Source of the DNA: UBA7683 sp964397855
GTDB lineage: Bacteria > Patescibacteriota > Saccharimonadia > Saccharimonadales > UBA7683
Reading direction: 5' to 3'
NCBI GenBank assembly: GCA_964397855.1
Contig: CAYNKQ010000006.1
Span: 1 to 55,405 of the forward strand
DNA length: 55,405 nt
The notes under the pieces were generated by a model. That model saw nothing but the letters and a program-made list of their open reading frames with translations, ran no database searches and was not told the origin of the DNA. The translations under genes were made by a program, and so were the position numbers. Position 1 is the stretch's first letter, and each line of letters starts with the position of its first letter. Shown here piece after piece: positions 42,353 through 50,891 of this stretch.

Positions 42353-44026
42353 AGAAAGATTATCAATTTCTAGAGCCAGTTTATCAAAAGGTTCACACAG
42401 GCAGTGGTCAACGATTGACCACTGTTTTTGTTTACCGGTTTTGCCATATGAATGAGCCTCAATTGTAATGTTCGAGAAGAAGATTCGGATAATCTCGTCT
42501 GCAAGGGTCATACTGCTTGTTAAGTGCAGTATTTCCCCTGTATTTCTATAAAGTTCGAGAAACTCATTTAGTGACATAGGAACGTTCTGCATTGAGGCTA
42601 TCGTGCTTTTTACTTCTTCCAGCTTGCTCTTTGTGTCGTCGAGCTTTTCCTTTAACTCATCGAGGACCTCGGAAGTATAATGTTTTGCCATTGCGGTATT
42701 TTTTGTTGCGGCATTATTACGGGCATTTTCATAGGTACGTTTTGCCTGTCCTTGCTGAATCTCTAAGCTCTTCTTCTGTGATTGCAATGACTCGGTCTCT
42801 TTCCTAATTTGCTCCTTCCTATCTTCTAGGTATCGCTCGTAGTTCTCTTTGGTGGCAAGGTTGCTATTTCTAAGAAAGTTAATAACATAATCACGAATCA
42901 ACGAACCAGCAGGCCCTTTATTTACCATTGGGCAACTTTCAGTCTCACATCTAAACCTGAAGGCTTTATTTACTATCTCACCACCTTTTTTACGTGTCGC
43001 TACTCCAGTAGACATTGTTCTGTTACAGTGTTTGCATATTACGAATGAACGCAAGAAGTCTGATATATCATTACGACGCTTTCTCGGAGACCTCTGCCTA
43101 TAGCTATAGCCTAGAAGGTCGTCACCATTCAGTTCGATGTATTCCTCCTCGGTAATCATCGGCATGAAATCTTTGTAATGGTCGCCTAGCTTAACGGCAT
43201 GATTGCCATACTTATGCACGCCCGCGTACAGAGGAACCTTCAGGAGCTTTGATACATCGTTTTTGTTGAATACATACCTATGGTGCCCTCTAGCGATACG
43301 GTACGCTTCGTAGCCCGATTTGTTGATGAACTCTGCAATTTGCTGTTGGCTTCGATTTTCATCTATTCTCATTCTGAATGCTTGTTGAATAATTTCCCAG
43401 TTCTTACCATCGACAACAAGCCGTCTTTCTTCGCTTATTTGGTATCCATGAATAATGTGATTAAGGATTGAGCCTTTTGAGGTTCTACTTGCATTGCCAC
43501 GAAGTACAGATTCTGATAAGTGGTCAGAGTAGTGTTTAGACAGTACAAAGTTAATGCCTAGAACCATCTTTCCGTTAGGCGTGTTTTCAAAGTTAGCGGT
43601 AGCAAAAAGTAAATCAGACAGAACACCAGTATCTATTAGGTCAATTACTTCGCCAGCCTCCTTCATGTTGCGTGCCAGGCGGTCATAGTGCCACGCAATG
43701 ATACCGTCATAATGACCCTTCTTAACCTTCTCTATCATTTTATTGAAGGCAGGGCGGTTGTTGGACGTTTTAGCTGATTTTTCATCTTGGTAGATGTCAT
43801 CATCGCCAATTTGTATACCATACGCATCAATGACATTTTTATAGCATGCACTTCGCTGGTCTTCGATAGAAGTTGCCTGTCTATCTTCGCCCTCAGTTGA
43901 CTTCCGTAAATACAACGCATACTTTAGCTCAGTCTTGTCATCGACACTAACAACTTGCTTGTCATCGCTAATCTGACTCTGAATAAGAGTGAGTAAATCT
44001 AAACCTGAGTAATCACCCTGTGCCAC
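42341..44026 (-). CDS. Large serine recombinase of element II
   Basis: 561 residues, GTG start overlapping the upstream stop by one base. An unusual 35-residue N-terminal extension precedes the resolvase domain (YLRKSTEGEDRQ, Ser43; AWHYDRLARNM), the recombinase domain, a zinc ribbon (CKHCNRTMS, CETESCPM) and a long coiled coil (about 390-470). The last codons TGG TCG GGG TGA are antisense to the tRNA-Pro 3' end, so the tRNA provides the stop. Confidence 0.92.
   Translation of the reverse strand: MAQGDYSGLDLLTLIQSQISDDKQVVSVDDKTELKYALYLRKSTEGEDRQATSIEDQRSACYKNVIDAYGIQIGDDDIYQDEKSAKTSNNRPAFNKMIEKVKKGHYDGIIAWHYDRLARNMKEAGEVIDLIDTGVLSDLLFATANFENTPNGKMVLGINFVLSKHYSDHLSESVLRGNASRTSKGSILNHIIHGYQISEERRLVVDGKNWEIIQQAFRMRIDENRSQQQIAEFINKSGYEAYRIARGHHRYVFNKNDVSKLLKVPLYAGVHKYGNHAVKLGDHYKDFMPMITEEEYIELNGDDLLGYSYRQRSPRKRRNDISDFLRSFVICKHCNRTMSTGVATRKKGGEIVNKAFRFRCETESCPMVNKGPAGSLIRDYVINFLRNSNLATKENYERYLEDRKEQIRKETESLQSQKKSLEIQQGQAKRTYENARNNAATKNTAMAKHYTSEVLDELKEKLDDTKSKLEEVKSTIASMQNVPMSLNEFLELYRNTGEILHLTSSMTLADEIIRIFFSNITIEAHSYGKTGKQKQWSIVDHCLCEPFDKLALEIDNLSWSG
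42402..42430 (+). terminator. Terminator of tRNA-Pro, inside the recombinase 3' end
   Basis: CAGTGGTCA-acgat-TGACCACTG followed by TTTTTG, 50 nt after the tRNA. The hairpin is encoded within the element, so it came with the recombinase gene. Confidence 0.75.
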
Positions 44027-44529
44027 TACTCGGTACTATCCTTATTAGGTTCGAGAGGTTTTTGGTTATGAGAATAATCATCAGCGAATGGGTTGCCTAT
44101 ATCTGGTAGCTCACCTTTCTTGGTGTTCACTGATACCTCTAGTTCATCCTGTGTTTCTTGCCGTTCTTCGTCTGATAGCTCACTACTAGCTGAATCAATT
44201 GGTGACATGTTTTCAGTGATGCTATCGAGAATATAATCAACCGCTGCCTGGTCTTTAAGCATCCCTTCCTCTGCGATTCGTTTGCCCGTTTGTTTAGTTG
44301 CGAAGACGTCTTCATCTTGCCGAACATAACTTAGTAACCGTTCTGCAACTGTTAAGTCTCGTGAGGCAAGCTGCTGACGATAAAACTCCATTCGGTCGGG
44401 AATACCAGTTTCAATCGCTAGTGTTTTACCCGCTGCTTCAAGACTAAGAGTCGAAACATCATGCTCATCAATTATAGCCTGGTAGGCTTGCATCAATGTC
44501 TCTGTAGCGATATAAAGATTACTACTCAT
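44026..44529 (-). CDS. Unknown protein coupled to the serine recombinase
   Basis: 167 residues. Helical N-terminal two thirds (TETLMQAYQAIIDEHD; RQQLASRDLTVAERLLSYVRQDE), acidic disordered tail. TATAAT lies about 10 nt before the ATG. One-base overlap with the recombinase start suggests it is a recombination accessory or directionality factor (inference). No family recognised. Confidence 0.6.
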   Translation of the reverse strand: MSSNLYIATETLMQAYQAIIDEHDVSTLSLEAAGKTLAIETGIPDRMEFYRQQLASRDLTVAERLLSYVRQDEDVFATKQTGKRIAEEGMLKDQAAVDYILDSITENMSPIDSASSELSDEERQETQDELEVSVNTKKGELPDIGNPFADDYSHNQKPLEPNKDSTE

Positions 44530-44653
44530 CTCTCTTATATTATAGCATTTTGACCCCTTGTTATAAGAGGTAGAATGTAGTTCTTGTAATTAGAATTATG
44601 GGAAGTAGACACTACACGTAACACCTCGGGTATTACCAAAGAAGCTAGGCCAA

Positions 44654-44682
44654 TTCTAAATGAACCAAAATGTGTCTATAAT
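44654..44682 (+). promoter_or_regulatory. Leaderless promoter
   Basis: TTCTAA, 17 nt, TATAAT (44677-44682), then 7 nt to the ATG at 44690. Confidence 0.6.
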
Positions 44683-44689
44683 TACACTC

Positions 44690-45055
44690 ATGAGCTATAT
44701 AAGTGATATGTACAGGTTTACCAGAGAAATAGATAGGTACATGAAGATGAATGATTCCCTGCCAAAAATCAAAGATTTTGATATTTCATTCGCAGACACA
44801 TACCTCAAAGGAAATCACCGACGATTGAAAAAAATAGCTACAACAGCCATGAGTAGTAAATATGAACTTATCACCATAGAAAAATACAGTGATTATTACT
44901 CCCTTGGCTTGAAAGGTTACGACTTAGTAAAAGGTGTTACTTATTTCAGGCCTTGGCTAATACTGCTGTATATAAATGAATTAAAAACTGCACTGACTGT
45001 AATTCTCTCGCTTTGTGCCCTCATTATTTCATTACTGGTGGCAGTCTTTAAGTAG
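44690..45055 (+). CDS. C-terminally membrane-anchored protein, unknown
   Basis: 121 residues from the leaderless ATG at 44690. A basic soluble part (RFTREIDRYMKMND; NHRRLKKIATTAMSSKY) precedes a C-terminal membrane helix (LTVILSLCALIISLLVAVF). No family recognised. Confidence 0.55.
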   Translation: MSYISDMYRFTREIDRYMKMNDSLPKIKDFDISFADTYLKGNHRRLKKIATTAMSSKYELITIEKYSDYYSLGLKGYDLVKGVTYFRPWLILLYINELKTALTVILSLCALIISLLVAVFK

Positions 45056-45105
45056 CTGCATGTTATAATCCAGAATTATTGAAGTACCCGAGTTGAGGAG
45101 GTTTT

Positions 45106-45741
45106 ATGAAAGAACAAAAGATGAAGATATGGCAAGATAAGCTAGACGAACTCGAGCAGTTCAAAAATATGGGGCAAATAGATTACGGTCAATACCAAAA
45201 GCAGAAACGTAAGATTATGAGCGAAAAGCCACTATCGTCTTCGACCAAAAAAATATGGTCTGTGATAGGTCTGGTAGTGGTTGTTCTTATACTAATCGGT
45301 GCCACTGCTCCTTCGACCGACAACCAAAGAAAGGCCGAGGTAGCATCTCAGCAGATAAAAGATGAACTTGACGAGACTGAAGCCAACCGAGCTCCTGCTA
45401 TAGATAAGTTCGCACCTTTGTATTGCTCCAGCCACCAATCTGTCAGGGTGACAGGTATGCCTGACGGTATGCCTATTAATGATGGAAGAGGGTGGACCCA
45501 AGATGAGTGCCGAACAATTATTGATAAGCTTTACAGTGAAAATCCCGCTGAGGATAGATTGCAGGCAATAGTAGACAAAAAAGTTTGGGTAGGCATGACC
45601 AAATTGCAATTTATATACTCATGGGGCGACCCAGAAGACATAAACACTACTGTCGTGGGCAGCTCTAGGCAGGAGCAGTGGGTGTACGGATATAACTATG
45701 TGTATTTCAAAGACAATATAGTAACTTCATACCAGGTTTAG
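45106..45741 (+). CDS. Membrane protein with BamE/SmpA-like C-terminal domain
   Basis: 211 residues. A short charged helix (1-40), a membrane helix (about 49-67), and an exported part with a Cys pair, ending in VWVGMTKLQFIYSWGDPEDINTT and EQWVYGYNYVYFKDNIV, the helix-plus-sheet pattern of SmpA/OmlA-like domains. GAGGAGG precedes the ATG. Function unknown; cargo of element II. Confidence 0.6.
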   Translation: MKEQKMKIWQDKLDELEQFKNMGQIDYGQYQKQKRKIMSEKPLSSSTKKIWSVIGLVVVVLILIGATAPSTDNQRKAEVASQQIKDELDETEANRAPAIDKFAPLYCSSHQSVRVTGMPDGMPINDGRGWTQDECRTIIDKLYSENPAEDRLQAIVDKKVWVGMTKLQFIYSWGDPEDINTTVVGSSRQEQWVYGYNYVYFKDNIVTSYQV

Positions 45742-45840
45742 TCTGAGGTATTGATTAACCCCATACTCATACCACAACAGGCAGTCAATCCGCCCTTTGA
45801 TTCGGTCTGCAAGAATTAATTGAAATAGAAGTGAGGAGTA

Positions 45841-46428
45841 CTAGTCCCTAATTTGCCCATTCTCTTTGTATTGCTCAAACCCAGCTTGTCCGTAAAGGTC
45901 TACGCCATCAAGAGAGAGCCAGTGGAGTGTAATATCGTTATCGTTACTTCCGCTAACCCAACATGAGAATCGAGAGGCTTCACCAGTTGCCTTGTTCTTA
46001 CCGTTCCACTGGAAGAACCAAATAGGATTACCGTTTTTATCATAATTAAAGCTATCAGTGTACTTCTTATTGTAGTTAGTAATGTATATAGTGCTGACCT
46101 TACTAGAATCTACATACTTATTGAGTAATCCAGCGTCTTGGCAGTAGTGTTCGGCTGCATCTTCAGAAACAGTATGACGAGCTTTGGTTTCAGGTGCTGG
46201 TTCCTGAGGAGCGTTTTCACTTGGCTCTATTGGTGTGTCTACCTGAGTGTAGGTGTCGACTGGTGGAGTAGATGCATCATCACTGCTATCACTGAATATA
46301 AAGCCGATTCCTAGAGCTACGATGCCGAACATCATGACGAGATAAACTGCCCCTGCAATGATGAGTGGTTTTTTGTGTTTTTTGATGAATTCTTTTGCTT
46401 TGTTGGTTGGACTTGTGTTGTTCTGCAT
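45841..46428 (-). CDS. Single-pass exported protein, unknown
   Basis: 195 residues. A basic N-terminus, a membrane helix (about 20-43), a Pro/Thr/Asp linker, and a soluble domain (about 85-195) with HTVSEDAAEHYCQDAGLLNKY and FFQWNGKNKATGEASRFSCWV containing two Cys. AAGGAGG precedes the ATG. Divergent from the Abi_C gene. No family recognised. Confidence 0.6.
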   Translation of the reverse strand: MQNNTSPTNKAKEFIKKHKKPLIIAGAVYLVMMFGIVALGIGFIFSDSSDDASTPPVDTYTQVDTPIEPSENAPQEPAPETKARHTVSEDAAEHYCQDAGLLNKYVDSSKVSTIYITNYNKKYTDSFNYDKNGNPIWFFQWNGKNKATGEASRFSCWVSGSNDNDITLHWLSLDGVDLYGQAGFEQYKENGQIRD

Positions 46429-46491
46429 TGTAGCCTCCTTGATTTATTGGTTATGAATAAGGCTACAAACATAAAAAGCAGCCATATACGG

Positions 46492-46606
46492 GTGGTCAAA
46501 CCTTTTACAACTAGGCTTTACGCACAAGCTGTGTATATGACTGCTTGTTTTGCATAAAGACGCTAAAAGAATAGCTATCCTAGCTGAATATAAAAGGTTT
46601 GACCAC
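46492..46606. repeat. Perfect 16-bp inverted repeat upstream of the Abi_C gene
   Basis: GTGGTCAAACCTTTTA (46492-46507) and TAAAAGGTTTGACCAC (46591-46606), 83 nt apart, in the divergent region between 46428 and 46652. It could be an operator pair or the stem of a long hairpin RNA. The GTGGTCA core also occurs in the hairpin at 42402-42430. Confidence 0.7.
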
Positions 46607-46651
46607 TACTTATTATAGCATTTGAACCTACTGACATATAATATGAATATA

Positions 46652-47434
46652 ATGTCCAATCTCTCAGCAGCTGAAAAGGCCACCATAAAAACCGCATTTA
46701 ATAGAGCAGGGTACGTCCTAGACTTTTCTAACGATACTTTCGGAAGTTTTACTGTTAATAGTATTGGGTATGACATTCAAGCAATCTATGGTTTATCTAA
46801 AGGGAAGTCTCTTGATTCATATGTCGATGAGGCAGAAACATCAAAGGTTATAAAGCTTGTTACAGATTTACTCGACTATTACGAGGGCTCGAATTTACCT
46901 AATACGGAACCGATACCAGCCAATGTCGTGATTAAGCTTAAAGAAATAATAGGCAGATATATACCAGCAAACCAAGCCTTATCTCTACGTGATTCGTTTG
47001 AAGATTCATTTACGGAGAAACAGATTAACCAAATGGTGGAATCGGTGGAGCTTAACCCGTCAGATTCTATAGGCAAGGCAAAAGAGCTGCTAGAGTCTTG
47101 CCTGAAGACCATTCTATTAGACAGGGAGGTAAATAATGAGGCTGATTTATCGAAAATGGATATTTCTGAATTGATTAAAGCAACTAAGAAAGAGCTGAGA
47201 ATAGATTCGGACCATAAAGAAGCCAAGCAAATTATAGGCGGTATCTCTGGGGTTGCTGGAGGAATAGCACAGCTACGCAATTCAAAGGGCTCTGGCCATG
47301 GTCGGCCTATTAAACACTTTACCGAGCCAAGTTCTATTGAAGCGAGGCTTGCGATTGATAGTGTGGTCACCTTAATTCATTTTTTCTGGTCTCTTCATAA
47401 AAAAGAGCCTAAGCAATCCGTTCAGTCTTCATAA
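46652..47434 (+). CDS. Abortive infection protein with Abi_C domain
   Basis: 260 residues. The C-terminal region (about 130-250) matches Abi_C: SIGKAKELLESCLKTIL, ISGVAGGIAQLRNSKGSGHG, ARLAIDSVVTLIHFF. The R-N-x4-x-G-H-G segment resembles HEPN ribonuclease active sites. Such proteins abort phage infection by cutting RNA (known of the family; not proven here). TATAAT (46637-46642) lies 9 nt before the ATG; no ribosome site, so leaderless. Converges on the tyrosine recombinase with a 6-nt overlap. Confidence 0.8.
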   Translation: MSNLSAAEKATIKTAFNRAGYVLDFSNDTFGSFTVNSIGYDIQAIYGLSKGKSLDSYVDEAETSKVIKLVTDLLDYYEGSNLPNTEPIPANVVIKLKEIIGRYIPANQALSLRDSFEDSFTEKQINQMVESVELNPSDSIGKAKELLESCLKTILLDREVNNEADLSKMDISELIKATKKELRIDSDHKEAKQIIGGISGVAGGIAQLRNSKGSGHGRPIKHFTEPSSIEARLAIDSVVTLIHFFWSLHKKEPKQSVQSS

Positions 47435-48322
47435 CTCGTGAGGGAATACCGCTGTTAATTCTTCTGCTTTATAGCTATCCAAAATCTCATCGTTATAAAC
47501 CTGCAACATCTCAATATTCGCATGGCGAGTGAACTTAGCAACCGTAGTTAAGTCGGACTTAAAATGCTTAATAAGTTCTGTGGTGTAAAAATGCCTCGTT
47601 CCGTGAGTTGTCCGTTCAATCTTTAGTTCTTTCAATAAGTCTTGGAATATCATGCGGAGACCTCTTGTTGAAAGTCGTTGCCCAGTGGATTGTCTGTTGA
47701 GGTGAGTGAATAAAGCACCGTGTTTCACTTGTGACTGCCTGAGGTACTGTGTAAGCATCTTTTTGGTTTCAGGGTGAATATGGATTGGGTCGCTGTCTAG
47801 TTTACCTTTACCGACTACATATATGCGGTTATTCACAAGGTCTATATCTTTCACATCAAGCCTGCAAATCTCCACCTGTCTCAGTCCTTGAAATAACAGC
47901 AGGGCAACAATAATTTTCAATCGAGTATTCTTGAATGAGTTATCAAGCGTCTGCAGGTGCTGGCATATCTTTTCAACTTCTTCGGTGTTTAAGCCCATAA
48001 CTTTGTGTTTGTTGGATTGCTGAAAGGACTTCACGCCAACAGAAAGGTCTAGTGCAAACTTACCTTGTCGATACAGTTCACGCAGAGTAATTCTTGCTGT
48101 CGTGAGTAGTTTATTCTTAGCGGAAACTCCAAGACTCACATCATCTCTCAGAGACTGCTTGTAGCGGAGTAGTAAATCTCTGTCTATTCCACTAGTCTGA
48201 GTAAAGGTTATGAATCGAGGTAATCTGGCTAAGTAATCTTGTTTGGTCGATTCTGCAATATCTAAGGTATCAAAGATATTGCTCATTTGATGCTGTTGCA
48301 CGATGAGCTGACTCGGCTTCAC
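47429..48322 (-). CDS. Tyrosine recombinase (XerC/D-like)
   Basis: 297 residues. SAM-like N-terminal domain (about 15-100) and a catalytic domain with Arg in GLRQVEICRL, Lys in GKGKLDSD, His-x-x-Arg in HGTRH, His in RHANIEML and Tyr in QVYND: all six residues present. Second recombinase of element II, overlapping the upstream gene by 4 nt (ATGA). It may resolve multimers or serve a separate recombination site. Confidence 0.9.
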   Translation of the reverse strand: MKPSQLIVQQHQMSNIFDTLDIAESTKQDYLARLPRFITFTQTSGIDRDLLLRYKQSLRDDVSLGVSAKNKLLTTARITLRELYRQGKFALDLSVGVKSFQQSNKHKVMGLNTEEVEKICQHLQTLDNSFKNTRLKIIVALLLFQGLRQVEICRLDVKDIDLVNNRIYVVGKGKLDSDPIHIHPETKKMLTQYLRQSQVKHGALFTHLNRQSTGQRLSTRGLRMIFQDLLKELKIERTTHGTRHFYTTELIKHFKSDLTTVAKFTRHANIEMLQVYNDEILDSYKAEELTAVFPHEL

Positions 48323-48819
48323 TGATTTGCCTCCTGTGTTTCTTGAAGTTCCCGAAGTTTGTAAGCCTTAACTTGCTCTTGAATACTGTCATCGATGGAG
48401 AAGTAGATGCTGTTGCTTCGGTCTCGGTTTACCCATCTAACGAGGTCTTTTGTTCGACTGTCTTTTTCGGCATGAGCTAAATACTGAACGGCAAGAGCAA
48501 GGTAATGTCTATCTGCTTCGCCTCCGTGTGCTTTAGCGGCTTTATCTTTTTCCCAGGCTTCAGCTATGGACTTCACTAACATAAAAGCAAGCGGGTCATT
48601 TACTCCTATCTCTCTAGCTGCATAACGTTTCAGAAGCTTGAAAACGTATTTAACATAGCCTGTGTCTGCTATTTCGTACACGATATGCAAAGCTCGATGT
48701 TCATTACCTCTTTCGAGGTCTGCAAGTAGCTGGTAGTACAGCTCCAGCATTGTGAAATTACGATATGTGATGAGCGACATGAAATCGTTCGCCTCGTTTC
48801 CGAATAGCTTGTATGTCAT
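48319..48819 (-). CDS. Unknown helical protein coupled to tyrosine recombinase
   Basis: 166 residues, all-helical composition (MLELYYQLLADLERGNEHRA; FMLVKSIAEAWEKDKAAK). Probably leaderless: TACGAT lies 6 nt before the ATG with TTGCCT 16 nt farther out. Translationally coupled to the recombinase, so perhaps a recombination partner. No family recognised. Confidence 0.6.
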   Translation of the reverse strand: MTYKLFGNEANDFMSLITYRNFTMLELYYQLLADLERGNEHRALHIVYEIADTGYVKYVFKLLKRYAAREIGVNDPLAFMLVKSIAEAWEKDKAAKAHGGEADRHYLALAVQYLAHAEKDSRTKDLVRWVNRDRSNSIYFSIDDSIQEQVKAYKLRELQETQEANQ

Positions 48820-48944
48820 ATCGTAATCGTAGCTTTTTGTTTATGAAAGGCAAGTGATTAACAGATTGGTGTAATAACTTTGTAGAATGACTCGAAATCG
48901 GGCCAAATACTACATGTAAACAACACGTCTTCTCTTTAGAATTG

Positions 48945-49074
48945 GAGTATTTTTTAGTATTTATGCGGACATTTATTTAAGTTAGATAGTGTTTGCTCGA
49001 GATTAGCCCAAATATGCAGGCTACGCAAACCTTTTCCCCTGATAGCTACGAGTATTTTCGGCATTTATGCGGAC
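48945..49074. repeat. Pair of direct repeats upstream of the recombinase operon
   Basis: GAGTATTTT followed by ATTTATGCGGAC occurs at 48945-48970 and 49050-49074, about 105 nt apart, differing in the middle. They lie in a 257-nt gene-free gap. Candidates: operators for the HTH protein encoded next door, iterons, or recombination sites. Confidence 0.6.
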
Positions 49075-49076
49075 GC

Positions 49077-49355
49077 TTAACTTATGTCGTGCATTTTCTT
49101 CCATACGTCCCAGATAGTCTCGGCTTCTATCTTTTTCCATAATCTATCGCTCGTACGTTTCTTGTGTCGCCTGACGGTTCTCTCGCTTACTCCAAGCTTG
49201 GCGGCTAAACGTTCATTAGTGAGTACTGGTTGGGGAAAGTACGGCATTTGCATATTGATGTGGTTCTCCCTGAGTAGTTTTATCATGCGTCGCTGGATAT
49301 TGATGTAGTCTCGCCTTGTTGCACGCTTACTTTTTGTCTGCGGACTTCTGTTCAT
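49077..49355 (-). CDS. Small HTH DNA-binding protein
   Basis: 92 residues. A basic N-terminus, then a helix-turn-helix VLTNERLAAKLGVSERTVRRHKKRT (about 45-69) and a Trp-rich tail (WKKIEAETIWDVWKKM). AAGGAGGAGG lies 5 nt before the ATG at 49355, inside the end of the nuclease gene (29-nt overlap), so it is co-translated with the nuclease. Likely regulator of the element. Confidence 0.72.
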   Translation of the reverse strand: MNRSPQTKSKRATRRDYINIQRRMIKLLRENHINMQMPYFPQPVLTNERLAAKLGVSERTVRRHKKRTSDRLWKKIEAETIWDVWKKMHDIS

Positions 49356-50694
49356 CAACGCCTCCTCCTTGTACAGGGCTGACTATTCCAGATGTTTCAT
49401 CGAGCATTTTCATAAAATCATCCAATTTGACGATACCTTTTTCTACTAATTGAAGCGTTTCGAACAAAACTTTCACCGAGATAACCGCTATGCCTCGTTT
49501 TTTGGCATAGTTTATTAAGTTTATATCCAGAAAATCGTCATTCCTTTGTGAGGGCTCGGTATTATATTGGTTTGAAGTTATTAAAACAGGCTTGTGTTCC
49601 ACTCCTGTCTCTGCAAAGATATCGTCTCTCCAATCATTGACCTGACGAAGCCCTTTCTGGTCAAAGTCCTTGTTCTTGGTGCTTTTAACTTCGGTTACAA
49701 ATTTACGGTTACCATGCGTCATATAAAACTCGGCTTTGTTTTCAACTGCAGGCTCTTCTACTGTTACACCCAGCCTCCCCAAGTATTCCTTTACTGCTTT
49801 TTCCAGAGGCTTATCTGACTTATAAAGAATATCCAGTGAACTTCTGATGTCGTCTCTCTGGGAGACCAAACCATCAACCTTAATAGTCAGTTCATTTATT
49901 TTCTGGCGGTGTTTCACTATTTCCGCATCTAATTTTTCTTGTCCAAACACAGAAATATCATCAACCCATTCTGGCACTGGAGCGTCGCCAGTTGAACTTT
50001 CCACCATAATGTCCAATACGGATTCTATAGATTCTCGACTCCCTGACGGTAGGACGGGCATTAAAATAAACCGTCCCTCCATAAACCTCGTGACGTTATC
50101 CGCGTTTCCATTGTAGTCTTCGGTGTATGTTAATAAAATCAGACTACCAGCAACTATATGGCCAGCTCGATTCATCAAAAGTCCATTGAAGGCTACGTGA
50201 GAACGAAGCGAGGACTGTGCGGTTCCACAGACATCTGACATTTCGGAAGTTATGGTTGCCCCAGACTCTTTAAAGGAGTACTCGTATTTCTTTATTCTGT
50301 CCAGATACTTTACATACCCATTGTTGGATATATCCTTAGCTTTCACCAACGAACTACCGCCGCCATTAACTCTCTCTAGGTTAAAGCCTAAATTTTCAAC
50401 AATAGAAGAAGAGGACACCTTGGTGCTCGGGTCACCAATCACTGCAATGAATGTATCTTTGCTTCTCAATACATCATTGGTGGCGTCAGCACTTAGCACT
50501 CTGGACTCAAAATCCCACAACTCCAGCTCTTCATCAGTTTGAAAAAGGCTACTAACATCAAAGATAACGCCGTCATAATCTCTTATGTTGATGAGGTCTA
50601 TCTTTTTTGATTTCCATGACACTACATCAATATTTACACCAGCTTTTTTAATTTTCGGTTTATTGTCTGCTAGTGTAAATATGACTATTTTCAT
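49327..50694 (-). CDS. PD-(D/E)XK nuclease with unknown N-terminal domain
   Basis: 455 residues. The N-terminal part (1-235) is an alpha/beta domain of unknown family (MKIVIFTLADNKPKI; DYDGVIFDVSSLF). A coiled coil follows (about 252-290), then a restriction-like nuclease (about 295-420): AEFYM, KFVTEVKSTK with E335 and K337, LRQVNDWRDD, KPVLITSNQY. Similar C-terminal domains occur in restriction and defence proteins. TAAAAT lies 6 nt before the ATG. Coupled to an HTH protein; possible defence gene. Confidence 0.7.
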   Translation of the reverse strand: MKIVIFTLADNKPKIKKAGVNIDVVSWKSKKIDLINIRDYDGVIFDVSSLFQTDEELELWDFESRVLSADATNDVLRSKDTFIAVIGDPSTKVSSSSIVENLGFNLERVNGGGSSLVKAKDISNNGYVKYLDRIKKYEYSFKESGATITSEMSDVCGTAQSSLRSHVAFNGLLMNRAGHIVAGSLILLTYTEDYNGNADNVTRFMEGRFILMPVLPSGSRESIESVLDIMVESSTGDAPVPEWVDDISVFGQEKLDAEIVKHRQKINELTIKVDGLVSQRDDIRSSLDILYKSDKPLEKAVKEYLGRLGVTVEEPAVENKAEFYMTHGNRKFVTEVKSTKNKDFDQKGLRQVNDWRDDIFAETGVEHKPVLITSNQYNTEPSQRNDDFLDINLINYAKKRGIAVISVKVLFETLQLVEKGIVKLDDFMKMLDETSGIVSPVQGGGVDEQKSADKK

Positions 50695-50728
50695 ACTTAT
50701 ATTTTACCACCAACAAGCTCTTGCCGGT

Positions 50729-50857
50729 TCATAGTCTTATTGATAGCAACTTTTTATCATCAACCATACTGATGCTCCCCAGTTTTTCGTTGGCAATTTT
50801 TAGTAATTCATAGAGCTCAAGTAAAGTTCGAGTTAAGTCACTTCCTCTCGACCACAT
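50729..50857 (-). CDS. 42-residue ORF upstream of the nuclease
   Basis: ATG at 50857, stop at 50729. The product is leucine-rich and helical (LTRTLLELYELLKIANEKLG), 34 nt upstream of the nuclease and in the same direction. No ribosome site; the palindrome at 50863-50884 lies just upstream. Composition argues for a real peptide. Confidence 0.4.
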   Translation of the reverse strand: MWSRGSDLTRTLLELYELLKIANEKLGSISMVDDKKLLSIRL

Positions 50858-50885
50858 TGATTTAATACCATATTTATGGTATTAT
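50857..50885 (+). promoter_or_regulatory. Promoter with palindromic operator in its spacer
   Basis: TTGATT (50857-50862), 17 nt, TATTAT (50880-50885), 6 nt to the ATG. The palindrome TAATACCATA-TT-TATGGTATTA (50863-50884) fills the spacer exactly and overlaps the -10, the layout of a repressor or antitoxin autoregulation site. Confidence 0.7.
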
Positions 50886-50891
50886 TTTTTT

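Larger units (their letters stand above)
42350..50854. mobile_element. Element II: integrated element at tRNA-Pro, right end uncertain
   Basis: The left end is fixed by the serine recombinase reading into tRNA-Pro. Cargo: small membrane proteins, an Abi_C protein, a tyrosine recombinase, an HTH protein and a PD-(D/E)XK nuclease, with chromosomal-type genes resuming after about 51.2 kb. A possible right end is CGACCA at 50849-50854, preceded by a GTTCGAGT that mimics the tRNA T-loop. The right end may lie elsewhere. Confidence 0.5.

Noticed and set aside
42350..50854. Element II as a complete prophage.
   Set aside because: No capsid, portal, terminase or tail genes are present, only recombinases, regulators and cargo.
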